In this document: in pieces, positions 48,660-59,588 of the stretch
How positions within the stretch are numbered: position 1 is the stretch's first letter
Layout: each line of letters starts with the position of its first letter
Source of the DNA: Strigamia acuminata
Taxonomy: Eukaryota; Arthropoda; Chilopoda; Geophilomorpha; Linotaeniidae
Direction: 5' to 3'
DNA length: 64,000 bases
NCBI GenBank assembly: GCA_949358305.1
Contig: OX442323.1
Span: 8,246,001-8,310,000 of the forward strand
Program-made: the position numbers and the translations under genes
The notes under the pieces: model-generated
Told to the model about the DNA's origin: nothing
Databases searched by the model: none
What the model saw: the letters and a program-made list of their open reading frames with translations, nothing else

Positions 48660-50686
48660 TCAATCAGTTTTGTCCATCGCTTTAAGCCTCTCGAGCAGCG
48701 GCGGGTGCGAGTGGTGCCACGTGGAATATAACCAGTCGAACACCGGGAAACTTAAATTGTCCATATTGAGCTTTATAAGCGCAGATTTCAATTGCTCGGC
48801 CCGTCCCAACGACTTGGCAAAATTATCCGCTTGGAATTCGAATTGGCGACTCAAAACCGTCAGACAGAAACTGAGCAACTGAAAGAAAATCAAGAAAAAT
48901 TTAAAAACGAGCGAAAAATAAATCAATAATTCAATTTACCTCGTTGTAGGGTGAAAAGATGTACTGAAATATGATAAGCAAACCGATGAAAATCGGTTTG
49001 GAGTCCATGAAACCGAACGCTTGGTACAATTGAGCGTTTTTGTACAACATCCCGAACACGCCGAAGCATATCAATAAGTTAACCTGCGTAGAAATTAATT
49101 TAAATCAGTGAAATTCGATTGAGTTTTAATTGAATTACGTCACCTGAGTGATGAATAAATTTTTAAAAACGTGATTGTATTTCCAATGGCCCAATTCGTG
49201 GCCCAAAACGGCCAACACTTCGTCGTCGTTGCAGCCCTTCGTGCGGGTCGGCGTTAACGTTTCGTTTGACGATTCAGATTTCTCCTCTTTCGGTTCCTTT
49301 TCCGATTGGTAGTTTTCGAGCAACGTGTCGAATAAAACTATTCGTTTGTTTTTGAAGAAGCCGTAGAAGTACGCGTTGCTGTGCGACGATCTTTTCGAGC
49401 CTGAAACGTCAATTTTGGTTTAATTTTTTTTGAGTTTTTTGAGTTAAATTTGCTCGTTTGACCTTCGACGACGTAGATTTTGGTCAGGGGGAATTGAATA
49501 CTGGCGGCTAATTCTTCGATTCTCGTTCTTAATTCGCCTTCTGGAAGTGGAGTGTATTTGTCGAATAGTGGAGCGATGTAATCCGGGAATATTGTCATGA
49601 GAAACTGAAATAAATTTGAAAAATGAATAAAAAGTGAATAAAACGAATAAAAATAAATAAAATGTGAGAAAAATATGAAAGAAAAGTGGAAAAAATGAAT
49701 AAAAAGTGAATAAAACGAATAAAAATAAATGAAATGTGCGAAAAATATGAAAGAAAAGTGGAAAAGAATGAATAAAAATCCATTTTTTTCCTTCTTGTTT
49801 TTACCAAAATGACGAAAACGACGAACAACCACAAGTAAATGAAAAAATAGTCGCCGCCTATTTTCACAATGTAAACCAAAGCGGCTATAATCGGTAACAT
49901 AATGGCCTGAGTCACGAAAAATTTCTTTATGCGATCTTTAACGAAAAATCCGGCAGTCTGTAAATTAAATTAAAAAAAATTTAAAAAAAAAAATTAATTT
50001 TAATTAAAAAAAAAAATTTAAATTCACCTGTTTATTAAAGCCATGGCGTTGTTCTATGACAAAAGTGTTGTAAACACTCCACGGAAGATCCAAAATGGTG
50101 CTGATAATACTCCCAGCGACGCAAAATATCATAGTTTGCGTAATCTAAGATAAAAAAAATCAATTCTTTAACAAAATTTCCAACAAAAAATTTTTTTTTA
50201 AAAAAAATCCTTCATTTATACTTCATATTCGCCTTCGTATCCCACATCGGCTATAATGTCGCCACTCCACTTCCACAGATACGCCACGCCGTAAAACACC
50301 AAAATCAACTGAAAAAAAAACAAAGAAATCTTTAGAAAAATCAATTTATTTAATTTCCTTTTCCAATTCTAATTTACTGTCGCCTCAATTTGCGAATAGA
50401 GACTCATCCAAAAGCTGAAAGTGCTCTTATCCACTTGATATAACCGTGCTTTGGTGAATGTTTCCTCGTCCAAAATCCCAACCAGTTCTTGCGGAATGTT
50501 CTTGGTTCGCTGATACACTTTGCACTGTCAAACAAAACGAACAAAAATCAATTAATTAATTGAATAAATTGTGCTGAAAATGCAGAAAATTAATCGACAT
50601 ACTTGTCTATAAGCGAGATATTGTTCCCACAGAAAAATAATCCACAATATCACCAATACCGCGTACAGAATGGACTCGGGTTCCAT
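48660..50686 (-). CDS. Ste24: CAAX prenyl protease 1 (STE24 / ZMPSTE24), zinc metalloprotease
   Basis: An ER/inner-nuclear-membrane protease that removes the C-terminal tripeptide from prenylated CAAX proteins. The start [20 protein letters not shown] opens with a membrane helix. About nine short exons follow, with motifs [17 protein letters not shown], then [13 protein letters not shown] (typical of the family), several hydrophobic segments, then [20 protein letters not shown]. The zinc motif is [13 protein letters not shown], and the distal Glu lies in [15 protein letters not shown]. The C-terminus is [19 protein letters not shown]. An acidic, Lys/Ser-rich linker ([15 protein letters not shown]) precedes the zinc motif, as in metazoan orthologues. 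All expected parts are present. It is divergent with CTP synthase, starts 428 bases apart. Confidence 0.95.
49621..49775 (+). repeat. 72-bp tandem repeat in STE24 intron
   Basis: Two copies of a 72-base unit beginning AATGAATAAAAAGTGAATAA (49,622 and 49,694) occupy an intron of STE24. A-tracts recur about every 10 bases. Confidence 0.85.
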
Positions 50687-51114
50687 TATCATTTCGAAAC
50701 GGACATGCGAATTTTGGAAAGCATTAAAAGTCCTCTTTTTCAGTTAGGTTTAGTTTTCACGTATATCTTGAATAGCGCCACCTCGCGACGATTTCCCCAA
50801 GCGCGATAACATCACGATTCGCCACCAGTCGGCGGAATATGAATGAGCGATGACGCAATAATTTCTCGATTGTCCGCCGCATGTGTTCAAGCCCCAACGA
50901 GTCCCGACGAGTCGGTATTATCGTCATCGTACATGTTCACAAATTTCTATCCATTACATAAACAGTTCCTGGCAGCGTGCGCATCCCGATCGCGAGTGTT
51001 TTCTCGGCAAATCAGGTCGAAACGAAAACCAAACAATCGTACGTATGGCACGGATACAATTTGGCGCCAATTTGTGATAATTAATTTTCAATTTCTCTTT
51101 GTCGATCGGCAGCG
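50687..51114. promoter_or_regulatory. divergent promoter, STE24 and CTP synthase
   Basis: A 428-base interval between opposite start codons, GC-richer at 50,760-50,890 (CGCCACCTCGCGACGATT, GTCGGCGG). A splice acceptor-like TCGATCGGCAG ends four bases before the CTP synthase ATG, so a non-coding first exon of that gene probably lies within this interval. Confidence 0.5.
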
Positions 51115-53254
51115 ATGAAGTACATTTTAGTGACCGGAGGAGTGATCAGCGGGATCGGCAAAGGAGTGATCGCCAGCAGTGTGGGCACGCTGTTGAAAGC
51201 GTGCGGCCAACACGTGACCTCCATAAAGATCGACCCGTACATCAATATCGATGCGGGAACGTTCTCGCCCTACGAACACGGTGAAATAAATACGAAAAAT
51301 TAAATAAAAACGAAGAAAATAATGAAATTTCGGTGCGTTTTTAGGCGAGGTTTTCGTTCTGGACGACGGCGGCGAAGTGGATCTAGATCTGGGCAACTAC
51401 GAGCGATTTTTAGACGCGACTTTGCACAAAAGTAATAACATCACGACGGGGAAGATTTACCAGCAGGTGATCGACAAGGAGCGGGAAGGACAGTATTTAG
51501 GGAAGACCGTGCAGGTTGTGCCGCATATTACCGACGCTATTCAGGATTGCGTGGAGAAAGTGGCGCAGTTGCCGGTGACTAAAGACAGCGTGGTGCCGGA
51601 AGTGTGTATCGTCGAGCTCGGCGGCACGATCGGGGATATCGAGGGAATGCCTTTTTTGGAGGCGTTTCGCCAGTTCCAGTTCCGGGTTAAGAAGGAGAAT
51701 TTCTGCTGTATTTGCGTCAGTTTGATACCGGAGGTGAAGTTTGTTGTTTTTTGTTGCGATTTTTGTTGATTTTTGTCGTTGTTTTGCAGCCAAAAACGAC
51801 CGGGGAGCAGAAGACGAAGCCGACGCAGCAGTGCGTGCGGGAGTTGCGCGGGTTGGGTTTGAGTCCGGACATCGTCGTTTGTCGGAGCGAGAATCCTGTG
51901 ACGGAGTTGGTGCGGGATAAGTTGTCGATGTATTGCCACGTTGCTAAGGAGCATGTGATTTGTATCCACGATTGTTCGTCGATTTACCGGGTGCCGTTGT
52001 TGCTGGAAAACCAGAATTTGGTCGAGTTCTTTACGGAACGGCTCAAATTGAACATTCAGACGCCCAGGCCGCGACGGTTGCTCCAGCAATGGAAGGAACT
52101 CGCTGACAAGTGACTAAAGCTAATAAAGTCTTAATAGAATTAATTAATTTAACAAATATGTATTTTCAGACATGACAAAGTGCTGACTGATGTGAACATC
52201 GCTTTGGTGGGAAAATATACGCGATTAAAAGACGCGTACACGTCCGTGAATAAGGCGCTCGAGCACGCGGCACTCGCTTCCGGTTACCGGCTTAATTTGA
52301 AGTACATCGCGTCGACTGATTTGGAATTGTCGACTAAAGAAACCGACGCGGTCAAGTACCACGAATCGTGGCAACAGCTGTGTAGTAGCAAGTAAATGAA
52401 TATTTAATTAAATAATTACTTTTTTTTAATGTTTTTTTGTTTTGTTTTAGTGGTTTGATCGTGCCCGGTGGTTTCGGTGCGCGGGGAATCGACGGTAAAG
52501 TGGCGGCAATCAGATGGGCGCGCGAGAACAAGAAGCCGTTTTTGGGGATCTGTCTGGGGATGCAGTGCGCCATTATCGAGTTTGCGCGAAACGTGCTCAA
52601 CTTAGAAGGCGCGAATTCCAAAGAGACCGACGCCAGCACGCCGTATCCGGTGGTGATCGAGATGCCGGAACACAACACGGGCAAGATGGGCGGCACGATG
52701 AGATTAGGGAAGAAAGTGACTCAATTTGTTACGCAGAAATCAATTATGAGTGCGTTGAATGTTGAATGTTGCGGGTTGTTTTGATTAATTGGTTGTTGTT
52801 TCGGTTAGGACAACTGTACGGCGATGTGGATCATATTGCCGAGCGGCACAGGCATCGGTACGAGGTCAATCCCGAAATGATCGACGAATTCGAATCTGCG
52901 GGATTGAAGTTTGTGGGCAAAGACGACGAGGGCGAGCGAATGGAAATTATGGAACTAGAAGGTTTTCATTTTTTTTTGTTGTATTTTTAGTGTTTATTGA
53001 CATTTTTTTGTTTTAAATTAGAACATCCGTATTTTGTGGCGGTTCAGTTCCACCCGGAATACATTTCGCGCCCGTTGAAGCCGTCGCCGCCATATTTAGG
53101 GTTAATTCTGGCTTCGTGCGGGAAATTACAAAGTTACTTGGCAAAGAATTGTCGATTTCCACCGGAAGGATGGTCCGACGACGAGTATTTTGATGAACTG
53201 GGCGAGGATTCCGCGATCGATATAACGTGTTCGACGTCTGTCAAAATTGAATAA
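51115..53254 (+). CDS. CTPsyn: CTP synthase (glutamine-hydrolysing)
   Basis: Converts UTP to CTP with ATP and glutamine, the last step of de novo pyrimidine nucleotide synthesis; the enzyme can polymerise into cytoophidia. Seven exons in phase: 51115-51280, 51345-51733, 51790-52109, 52170-52391, 52451-52749, 52809-52961, 53022-53254. The synthetase domain starts [20 protein letters not shown] (P-loop) and contains [28 protein letters not shown] and [10 protein letters not shown]. The amidotransferase domain shows [12 protein letters not shown], the nucleophile Cys in [17 protein letters not shown], and His and Glu in [11 protein letters not shown]. The C-terminal tail is short and acidic ([18 protein letters not shown]). 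No residue I checked is missing. A pseudo-copy of the 3' end lies at 58.3 kb. Confidence 0.97.
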
Positions 53255-53329
53255 TTGAATTTGAATTAAAGAAAAAGAAAAATTAAAAACAAAGAAAATC
53301 ATGTTAGTTGACTTTTTGAAGAAAGGATT

Positions 53330-53900
53330 AAAATTTGAAGAGAAACGAATAAACTCACCTGAAAATTCAATGCAAACTGGACGATTTTTTTGAATTTCTC
53401 TGTACGGTAATTATCCTAAACTTAGCAGCTGATGAAAATAATTGTGAAATTTGAATTAATTCCACTGCTTTTTATTTATTCGATCACTACACGAGTGTCG
53501 TGGTGGTGTGCAAACACTTAAATGGATTTAAGTCGCTTATCACTTGTGGTTTCTGGTTGATGTCGTCACGCCACTGAAAAATAAATAAATAAAAATTTAA
53601 AAATTGCGAATTTTTCGAACTTTTATTTAAATTGATTGATTTGTTTTGCTTGGATTGGTCGTTATCGTGCTCATCAAATCGTCTATTACGTTTAGTTTCG
53701 ATTCAACGTTGAGAGATGTTTGCATCGGCAATGTTCGAATATCGGCATTTCTGCATGAGACTGCTGGAATTTTTACAATTTTCGTTTTGAATAAAAATGT
53801 TTGAAAGTTACTTTAAGTTGATGTAACAGGAGTGTATCCGGAATTTCCTGTTCCTTTCTCTACTGTGCGGCTTATAATAGCTTCGATATCTGAAAAAAAT
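53330..53900 (-). pseudogene. duplicated fragments of ensconsin 3' exons
   Basis: Three blocks match the real ensconsin 3' region at 59.7-60.3 kb in order and orientation: about 53,530-53,575 (equivalent to 59,777-59,815, encoding INQKPQV-type sequence), about 53,668-53,770 (equivalent to 60,032-60,138, the MDDLMS...SLIVESKPNV exon) and about 53,815-53,893 (equivalent to 60,203-60,282, the RVEAIMSRTRGKG exon). Small substitutions and indels break the reading frame, and the exon starting 59,846 is largely deleted. The fragment sits directly after the CTP synthase stop, so it marks one unit of a tandem duplication. Confidence 0.8.
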
Positions 53901-54099
53901 CAACAAAAAATAATAATTAAAATTGCATAAAATTTACGGTAAATAAAACATGAACAAACTGACAAAATTGTTATCAAAACATTTCAGAATTCATAAATTG
54001 CAATAAACATATTCAAAAACGGACAAAATCGAAATGAAAACATTCAAAAGTTGTAATAAAAACAATAGGCGCATTCAATTCTAAAATAGCTTTCAAAAA

Positions 54100-54260
54100 C
54101 CGTTTTTCATCGTTTTCCGAAAACGATGAAAACGGTTTTCAACATTGAGCACAGATCCAGCAGCTTTCGATAGCGCAAATGCGCCCGAAAATTGGCCGAT
54201 CTATTCGAATTCAAAATTGGCCGATCTATTCGAATTCAAAATGGCGGCCCGGGAAAACGA
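54100..54260. repeat. hairpin-forming inverted repeat and 27-bp direct duplication
   Basis: CCGTTTTTCATCGTTTTC is followed within two bases by AAAACGATGAAAACGG, a near-perfect inverted repeat. At 54,192-54,240 a 25-28-base unit (ATTGGCCGATCTATTCGAAT) is directly repeated. Neither lies in a recognised gene. Confidence 0.6.
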
Positions 54261-54711
54261 TTTGAAAACCACGAAAACCACGATTTTCTGGTTTTCAGGA
54301 AAACCGATTTTCGAAATGTGATGTCAAATGCATCTACTTCCGGTCTGGGAAAACGGCGAAAACGGGGAAAACGGGGAAAACTCTTTAGAATTGAATGCAC
54401 CTATTGATAAACAGAGAAAATTGGAAAAAATCAATTTAAAAAAATTTCTAGAATTACTGAATAGAAGAGATTGAACGAGACAATGTTGCGCACTTATCTC
54501 ATCGAATCACGGGGCTTCAGTACAGACAATACCGAAGATATCATCATTGGAACCACCATTTTCCCTAATTTATCTCGCTTATGGTTAAACGCATCGATAA
54601 GTCTCGATTTAAATATTGTCTTGGGACGGACACCAAGATTGACCTGGCTAACACTCCAAGAATTTAAATTAGTTAATGTTACACTTATCAATTATCACTG
54701 CCCAACGGTAT

Positions 54712-55585
54712 TAATCGATTTTTAACGATATTAATCGATTTTTATTGATATTAATCGATTTTTAACGATATTAATCGATTTTTAACGATTTTTATCGATT
54801 TTTAACGATTTTTATCGATTTTTAACGATATTAATCGATTTTTAACGATATTTATCGATTTTTAACGATATTTATCGATTTTTAACGATATTTATCGATT
54901 TTTAACGATTTTTATCGATTTTTAACAATATTAATCGATTTTTAACGATATTAATCGATTTTTAACGATTTTATCGATATTTATCGATTTTAACAATATT
55001 TATCGATTTTAACGATATTTATCGATTTTTAACGATATTTATCGATATTTATCAATTTTTAACGATATTTATCGATTTTTAACGATATTTATTGATTTTT
55101 AACGATATTTATCGATTTTTAACGATATTTATCGATTTTTAACGATATTTATCAATTTTTAACAATATTAATCGATTTTTAACGATATTAATCGATTTTT
55201 AACAGTTTTAATTGATTTTTAACAATTTTAATCAATTTCTTACGATTTGTAATCGATTTTTAACTATTTTAATCAATTTCTTACGATTTGTAATCGATTT
55301 TTAACCGTTTTAATCGGTTTTTAACAATTTTAATTGATTTTTAACGATTTTAATTGATTTTTAACCGTTTTAATCGATTTTTAACGGTTTTAATCGATTT
55401 TTGAATTGATTTTTAACAAATTTTACTAATATCGATATTTTTTCCGATATTGTTAGAAATCGATTAAAATCGGTAAAAAAAACGATTAAAATCGTTAAAA
55501 AATTGATTAAAATCGTAAAAAATCGATTAAAAACGTTAAAAATTCGATTGAATATCTAAAAAATCGATTAAAATTTAAAACTAAC
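54712..55585 (+). repeat. 20-bp satellite-like array (TCGATTTTTAACGATATTAA), block 1
   Basis: Dozens of 20-base units alternate ATCGATTTTTAACGATATTA and ATCGATTTTTAACGATTTTT. Near 55,430 the orientation switches (CTAATATCGATATTTTTTCC), and the array continues as its reverse complement (AAAATCGTTAAAAAATCGAT) to 55,570. Confidence 0.9.
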
Positions 55586-55881
55586 TATACTCTGGCCATG
55601 CATAACTTGAGCCTAAATCCGAGCCTTTTCTCTGGTGTAGTGACACAAGAAAATAGATCCAAACACCAGAAGCAAGCATTAAACTCTGAACTATTTTCTC
55701 TGGTGGCAGCACAGAGCACAGTATAGAGACTGTGGCACAGAGTGAGTAATGAGGCTCGGATTTAGGCTCAAGTTATGCATGGCCAGAGTATAAAACTACT
55801 TTTCCTGGTGGTGTGACACTCCACAGTTAGGAGTAATGATGCTGTGAGTTCGGGTCCTTCTAAAGGTTGGTCAGAGTATAG
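55586..55881. mobile_element. palindromic element copy 1, 40-bp perfect terminal inverted repeats
   Basis: The core 55,586-55,792 (207 bp) begins TATACTCTGGCCATGCATAA and ends with the exact reverse complement for 40 bases (through AATCCGAGCC). A further 88 bases end in GGTCAGAGTATAG at 55,881, whose inverse matches the outer TATACTCTG, so an outer 9-13 bp inverted repeat may define a 296-bp element. No open frame codes for a transposase. This is the structure of a non-autonomous foldback or MITE-like element. Target duplications are not clear, although TA steps occur at the ends. Confidence 0.65.
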
Positions 55882-55889
55882 TCCTTATT

Positions 55890-57305
55890 TTGTCGTTAAC
55901 GATTTTTATCGATTTTTAACGATATTTATCGATTTTTAACGATATTAATCGATTTTTAACGATATTTATCGATTTTTAACAATATTAATCGATTTTTAAC
56001 GATATTAATCGATTTTTAACGATTTTTATCGATTTTTAACGATATTAATCGATTTTTAACGATTTTTATCGATTTTTATCGATTTTTAACGATAGTAATC
56101 GATTTTTAACGATTTTTATCGATTTTTATCGATTTTTAACGATATTTGTCGATTTTAACGATATTTATCGATTTTTAACGATATTTATCGATTTTTAACG
56201 ATATTAATCGATTTTTAACGATTTTCATCGATATTTATCGATTTTTAACGATATTTGTCGATTTTAAAGATATTTATCGATTTTTAACGATATTTATCGA
56301 TTTTTAACGATATTAATCGATTTTTAACGATTTTTATCGATATTTATCGATTTTTAACGATATTTGTCGATTTTTAACGATATTTGTCGATTTTTAACGA
56401 TATTTATCGATTTTAACGATATTTATCGATTTTAACGATATTTATCGATTTTTAACGATATTAATCGATTTTTAACGATATTAATCGATTTTTAACGATA
56501 TTAATCGATTTTTAACGATTTTTATCGATTTTTAACGATATTAATCGATTTTTAACGATTTTTATCGATATTTATCGATTTTTAACGATATTTGTCGATT
56601 TTTAACGATATTTATCGATATTTAACGATATTTATCGATTTTAACGATATTTATCGATTTTAACGATATTTATCGATTTTTAACGATATTTATCGATTTT
56701 TAACGATATTTATCGATTTTTAACGATATTTATCGATTTTTAACGATATTTATCGATTTTTAACAATATTAATCGATTTTTAACGATATTAATCAATTTT
56801 TAACGATATTAATCGATTTTTAAGTTTTACTTGATTTTTAACAATTTTAATCAATTTCTTACAATTTGTAATCGATTTTTAACCATTTTAATCAATTTCT
56901 TACGATTTGTAATCGATTTTTAACCGTTTTAATCGGTTTTTAACAATTTTAATTGATTTTTAACCGTTTTAATCGATTTTTAACGGTTTTAATCGATTTT
57001 TGAATTGATTTTTAACAAATTTTACTAATATCAATATTTTTTCCAATATTGTTAGAAATCGATTAAAATCGGTAAAAAAAACGATTAAAATCGTTAAAAA
57101 ATTGATTAAAATTGTGAAAAATCGATTAAAATCGTTAAAAAATCGATTAAAATCGTTAAAAAATCGATTAAAATCGTTAAAAAATCGATTAAAATCGTTA
57201 AAAATCGATTAAAATCGTTAAAAAATCGGTTAAAATCGTTAAAAAATCGATTAAAAACGTTAAAAATTCGATTGAATATCTAAAAAATCGATTAAAATTT
57301 AAAAC
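55890..57305 (+). repeat. 20-bp satellite-like array, block 2
   Basis: The same 20-base family resumes after the palindromic element and again flips orientation near 57,040 (CTAATATCAATATTTTTTCC). The segment ending at 57,305 repeats the segment ending at 55,581 at a distance of about 1,724 bases, so the array plus element was duplicated as a unit. Confidence 0.9.
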
Positions 57306-57309
57306 TAAC

Positions 57310-57591
57310 TATACTCTGGCCATGCATAACTTGAGCCTAAATCCGAGCCTTTTCTCTGGTGTAGTGATACAAGAAAATAGATCCAAACACCAGAAGCAAG
57401 CATTAAACTCTGAACTATTTTCTCTGGTGGCAGCACAGAGCACAGTATAGAGACTGTGGCACAGAGTGAGTAATGAGGCTCGGATTTAGGCTCAAGTTAT
57501 GCATGGCCAGAGTATAAAACTACTTTTCCTGGTGGTGTAGGAGTAATGATGCTGTGAGTTCGGGTCCTTCTAAAGGTCGGTCAGAGTATAG
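57310..57591. mobile_element. palindromic element copy 2
   Basis: The core 57,310-57,516 is also 207 bp with the same 40-bp inverted repeats. The outer extension is shorter because about 14 bases (TGACACTCCACAGT region) are missing compared with copy 1. It almost certainly arose by duplication of the surrounding array rather than by a second transposition, because both flanks match copy 1. Confidence 0.65.
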
Positions 57592-58300
57592 TCCTTATTT
57601 TGTCGTTATTTTCCCATCACAAATTTAATAATTAATTTCCTTTTCACATTGTAAAAAATAAACAAATTAAATCTCCCAATTTCTTCAAAGAAATAAACAT
57701 AATGGACAAGATAACACGTAAAATAATTGATCGCATAAAGCATACCACAAACATTAATTTATAGCGCTTTTTTAAAAACGAAATTTTTAAAAGAAATACA
57801 AGTAAAAGTTAGACCTTTTTAGTTTTTATCCGTTTTGGCGATGGAGGTGTCCAAGCGTTTCTATTCCGTTTAGAGCTTCTATCCACAATTATTAACCCTC
57901 TTAACTTTGTGCAAAATTTACTAAGACATTTCTTTAAAAAAAAAATTAAACTTGTCAAAATTAAGATATGCAACATGCAACATCATGTATTATCTTACAT
58001 ACCGTAAAGCGAATGACATGCGTGACCCCAGTTTTCTAACAAAACGGACAATTAATCTGAAACGTAAACATTGGTCCGATATTCTAGAAAAGTATACCCT
58101 GCGGGAATTTCCTTTCTGCAACCATTACATCTGAAAATAAATACATAAAATAAATACATAATAAATTAAAAATAAAATGATATAAATAGAAATAAAACTT
58201 ACTGAATTTTATGACCCATCGAACATATTTATTCTAAATTCAGTCGAAAATTTAAATTTCTCACGAAGAAAATTTAAATATGAACGTAACTCCATTAGGA
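57592..58300. other. unassigned AT-rich spacer
   Basis: Non-repetitive AT-rich DNA between the arrays and the CTP synthase pseudo-fragment. A short open stretch at 57,952-58,134 (plus) has no recognisable motif. I assign no gene here. Confidence 0.5.
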
Positions 58301-58319
58301 TTTGCTTAAAAATCCCGCA

Positions 58320-58560
58320 ACAGATGGCAATGGTCCGACGACGAGTATTTGGACGAATTCCAACATCTAAATAATCATGTTGGTAAGTTTTGAGCAAAAA
58401 CGATGAAAAATTGAAAAAGAAAACAACAAACTCACTTGAAAATATTGCAATTTAAACAAAACTGTGAAATTAGCAACGGACGAAAATAATTGTGCAATTC
58501 TAATTCGAATTTGCAATTAATTCCAATTTTTATTCATTCAATCACTACAAGAGTGTCGTC
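58320..58560 (+). pseudogene. duplicated 3' end of CTP synthase and downstream flank
   Basis: ATGGTCCGACGACGAGTATT followed by TGGACGAATT matches the last exon of CTP synthase (encoding WSDDEYFDE) at 53,170-53,200. The match then weakens but continues downstream: AATCATGTTGGTAAGTTTTG against AATCATGTTAGTTGACTTTT, AACAAACTCACTTGAAAAT against AATAAACTCACCTGAAAAT, and TTCAATCACTACAAGAGTGTCGT against TTCGATCACTACACGAGTGTCGT. The copy is broken by a stop and has no upstream exons. Confidence 0.75.
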
Positions 58561-59588
58561 AAAGATTGAATTAGTAGAAAGTGGGGGTGCAAACAAGCAA
58601 ACACCGGGTGCGGATTCACCCAATTAAAAAGCAATTTTTGTTTTCTTTCTTAAATTAATGTGAATATTTTGTCGTTTTTTAAAATATATAATACATCGCT
58701 AAATGACTAATAAAAAAAAGTGGATACAAACGCGTTTGTACACAACGTCAATTCCTCGCTTAGACCACATACAAAAGAAATTCCTCACAAGCAATTCTAC
58801 AATCAACAATTCGTAATTTTTTTTCTCTTTTCGCTTATTATTTTATGTACATTTTCATGTAATTTGAATTTTTCGTAAAAACTAGTCAAGGAAAATCGTC
58901 TAAAAAGAAGAAACGTTCAAAAAAAAAATAACAAATCAAATCAAAATGAGCAAAAAATGGATTCCAGCAAATATTTTCTTCAAAACGAGTAAAAACATTT
59001 TCTAAATTTTAAATACTCTGACAATTTTCACACATTTTCCAAGTATTTATCTGCTAATGAAGGTGAAAAATGAAGAGTATTTGTCGACTGAATCAATTAA
59101 TTACAATATTAAACAGCTGCATATTGCAAAAAAATAAAAATAAAATAAAAATAAAAATAAAAAATAAAACATAAAAAAATTCAGTTAAAATTTAATTCAC
59201 TGACCCCACTTACAGTTAAATGCGTGTGAAACATTTAACGATATGACATAATTGACAAGATCACAGCAAAAATTTAAATAAAAAAAAGAGAAAAAAGTCA
59301 TTAAACAATTTTTAAAAAAAGCTACGATAGGGGTCGCTCGCTCGCTCCACTTCGATTAGCAGATCCTGCGCCGGCTTAACGCAGCAAATTGTAATAAGAA
59401 TAATGAAAAACAAGAGAAAGTTGTCAACAAAAGACATCTAAAAGTTGACTTGTTTTATTTAAATTTATCATTATTTTGTGTCTAAGTTGACTAAATTCGA
59501 CACTAGTCGACTGTTAAGAAATATCTGAAAGATAAAACAGCAATTAGTTGAGCTAGCAAACAGCAAGGGGCTCGTTTGTGGATCGTTC
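58561..59588 (-). other. probable ensconsin 3' UTR
   Basis: AT-rich sequence downstream of the ensconsin stop (59,589). Several AATAAA-type signals read on the minus strand. No exon is recognised. Confidence 0.4.
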
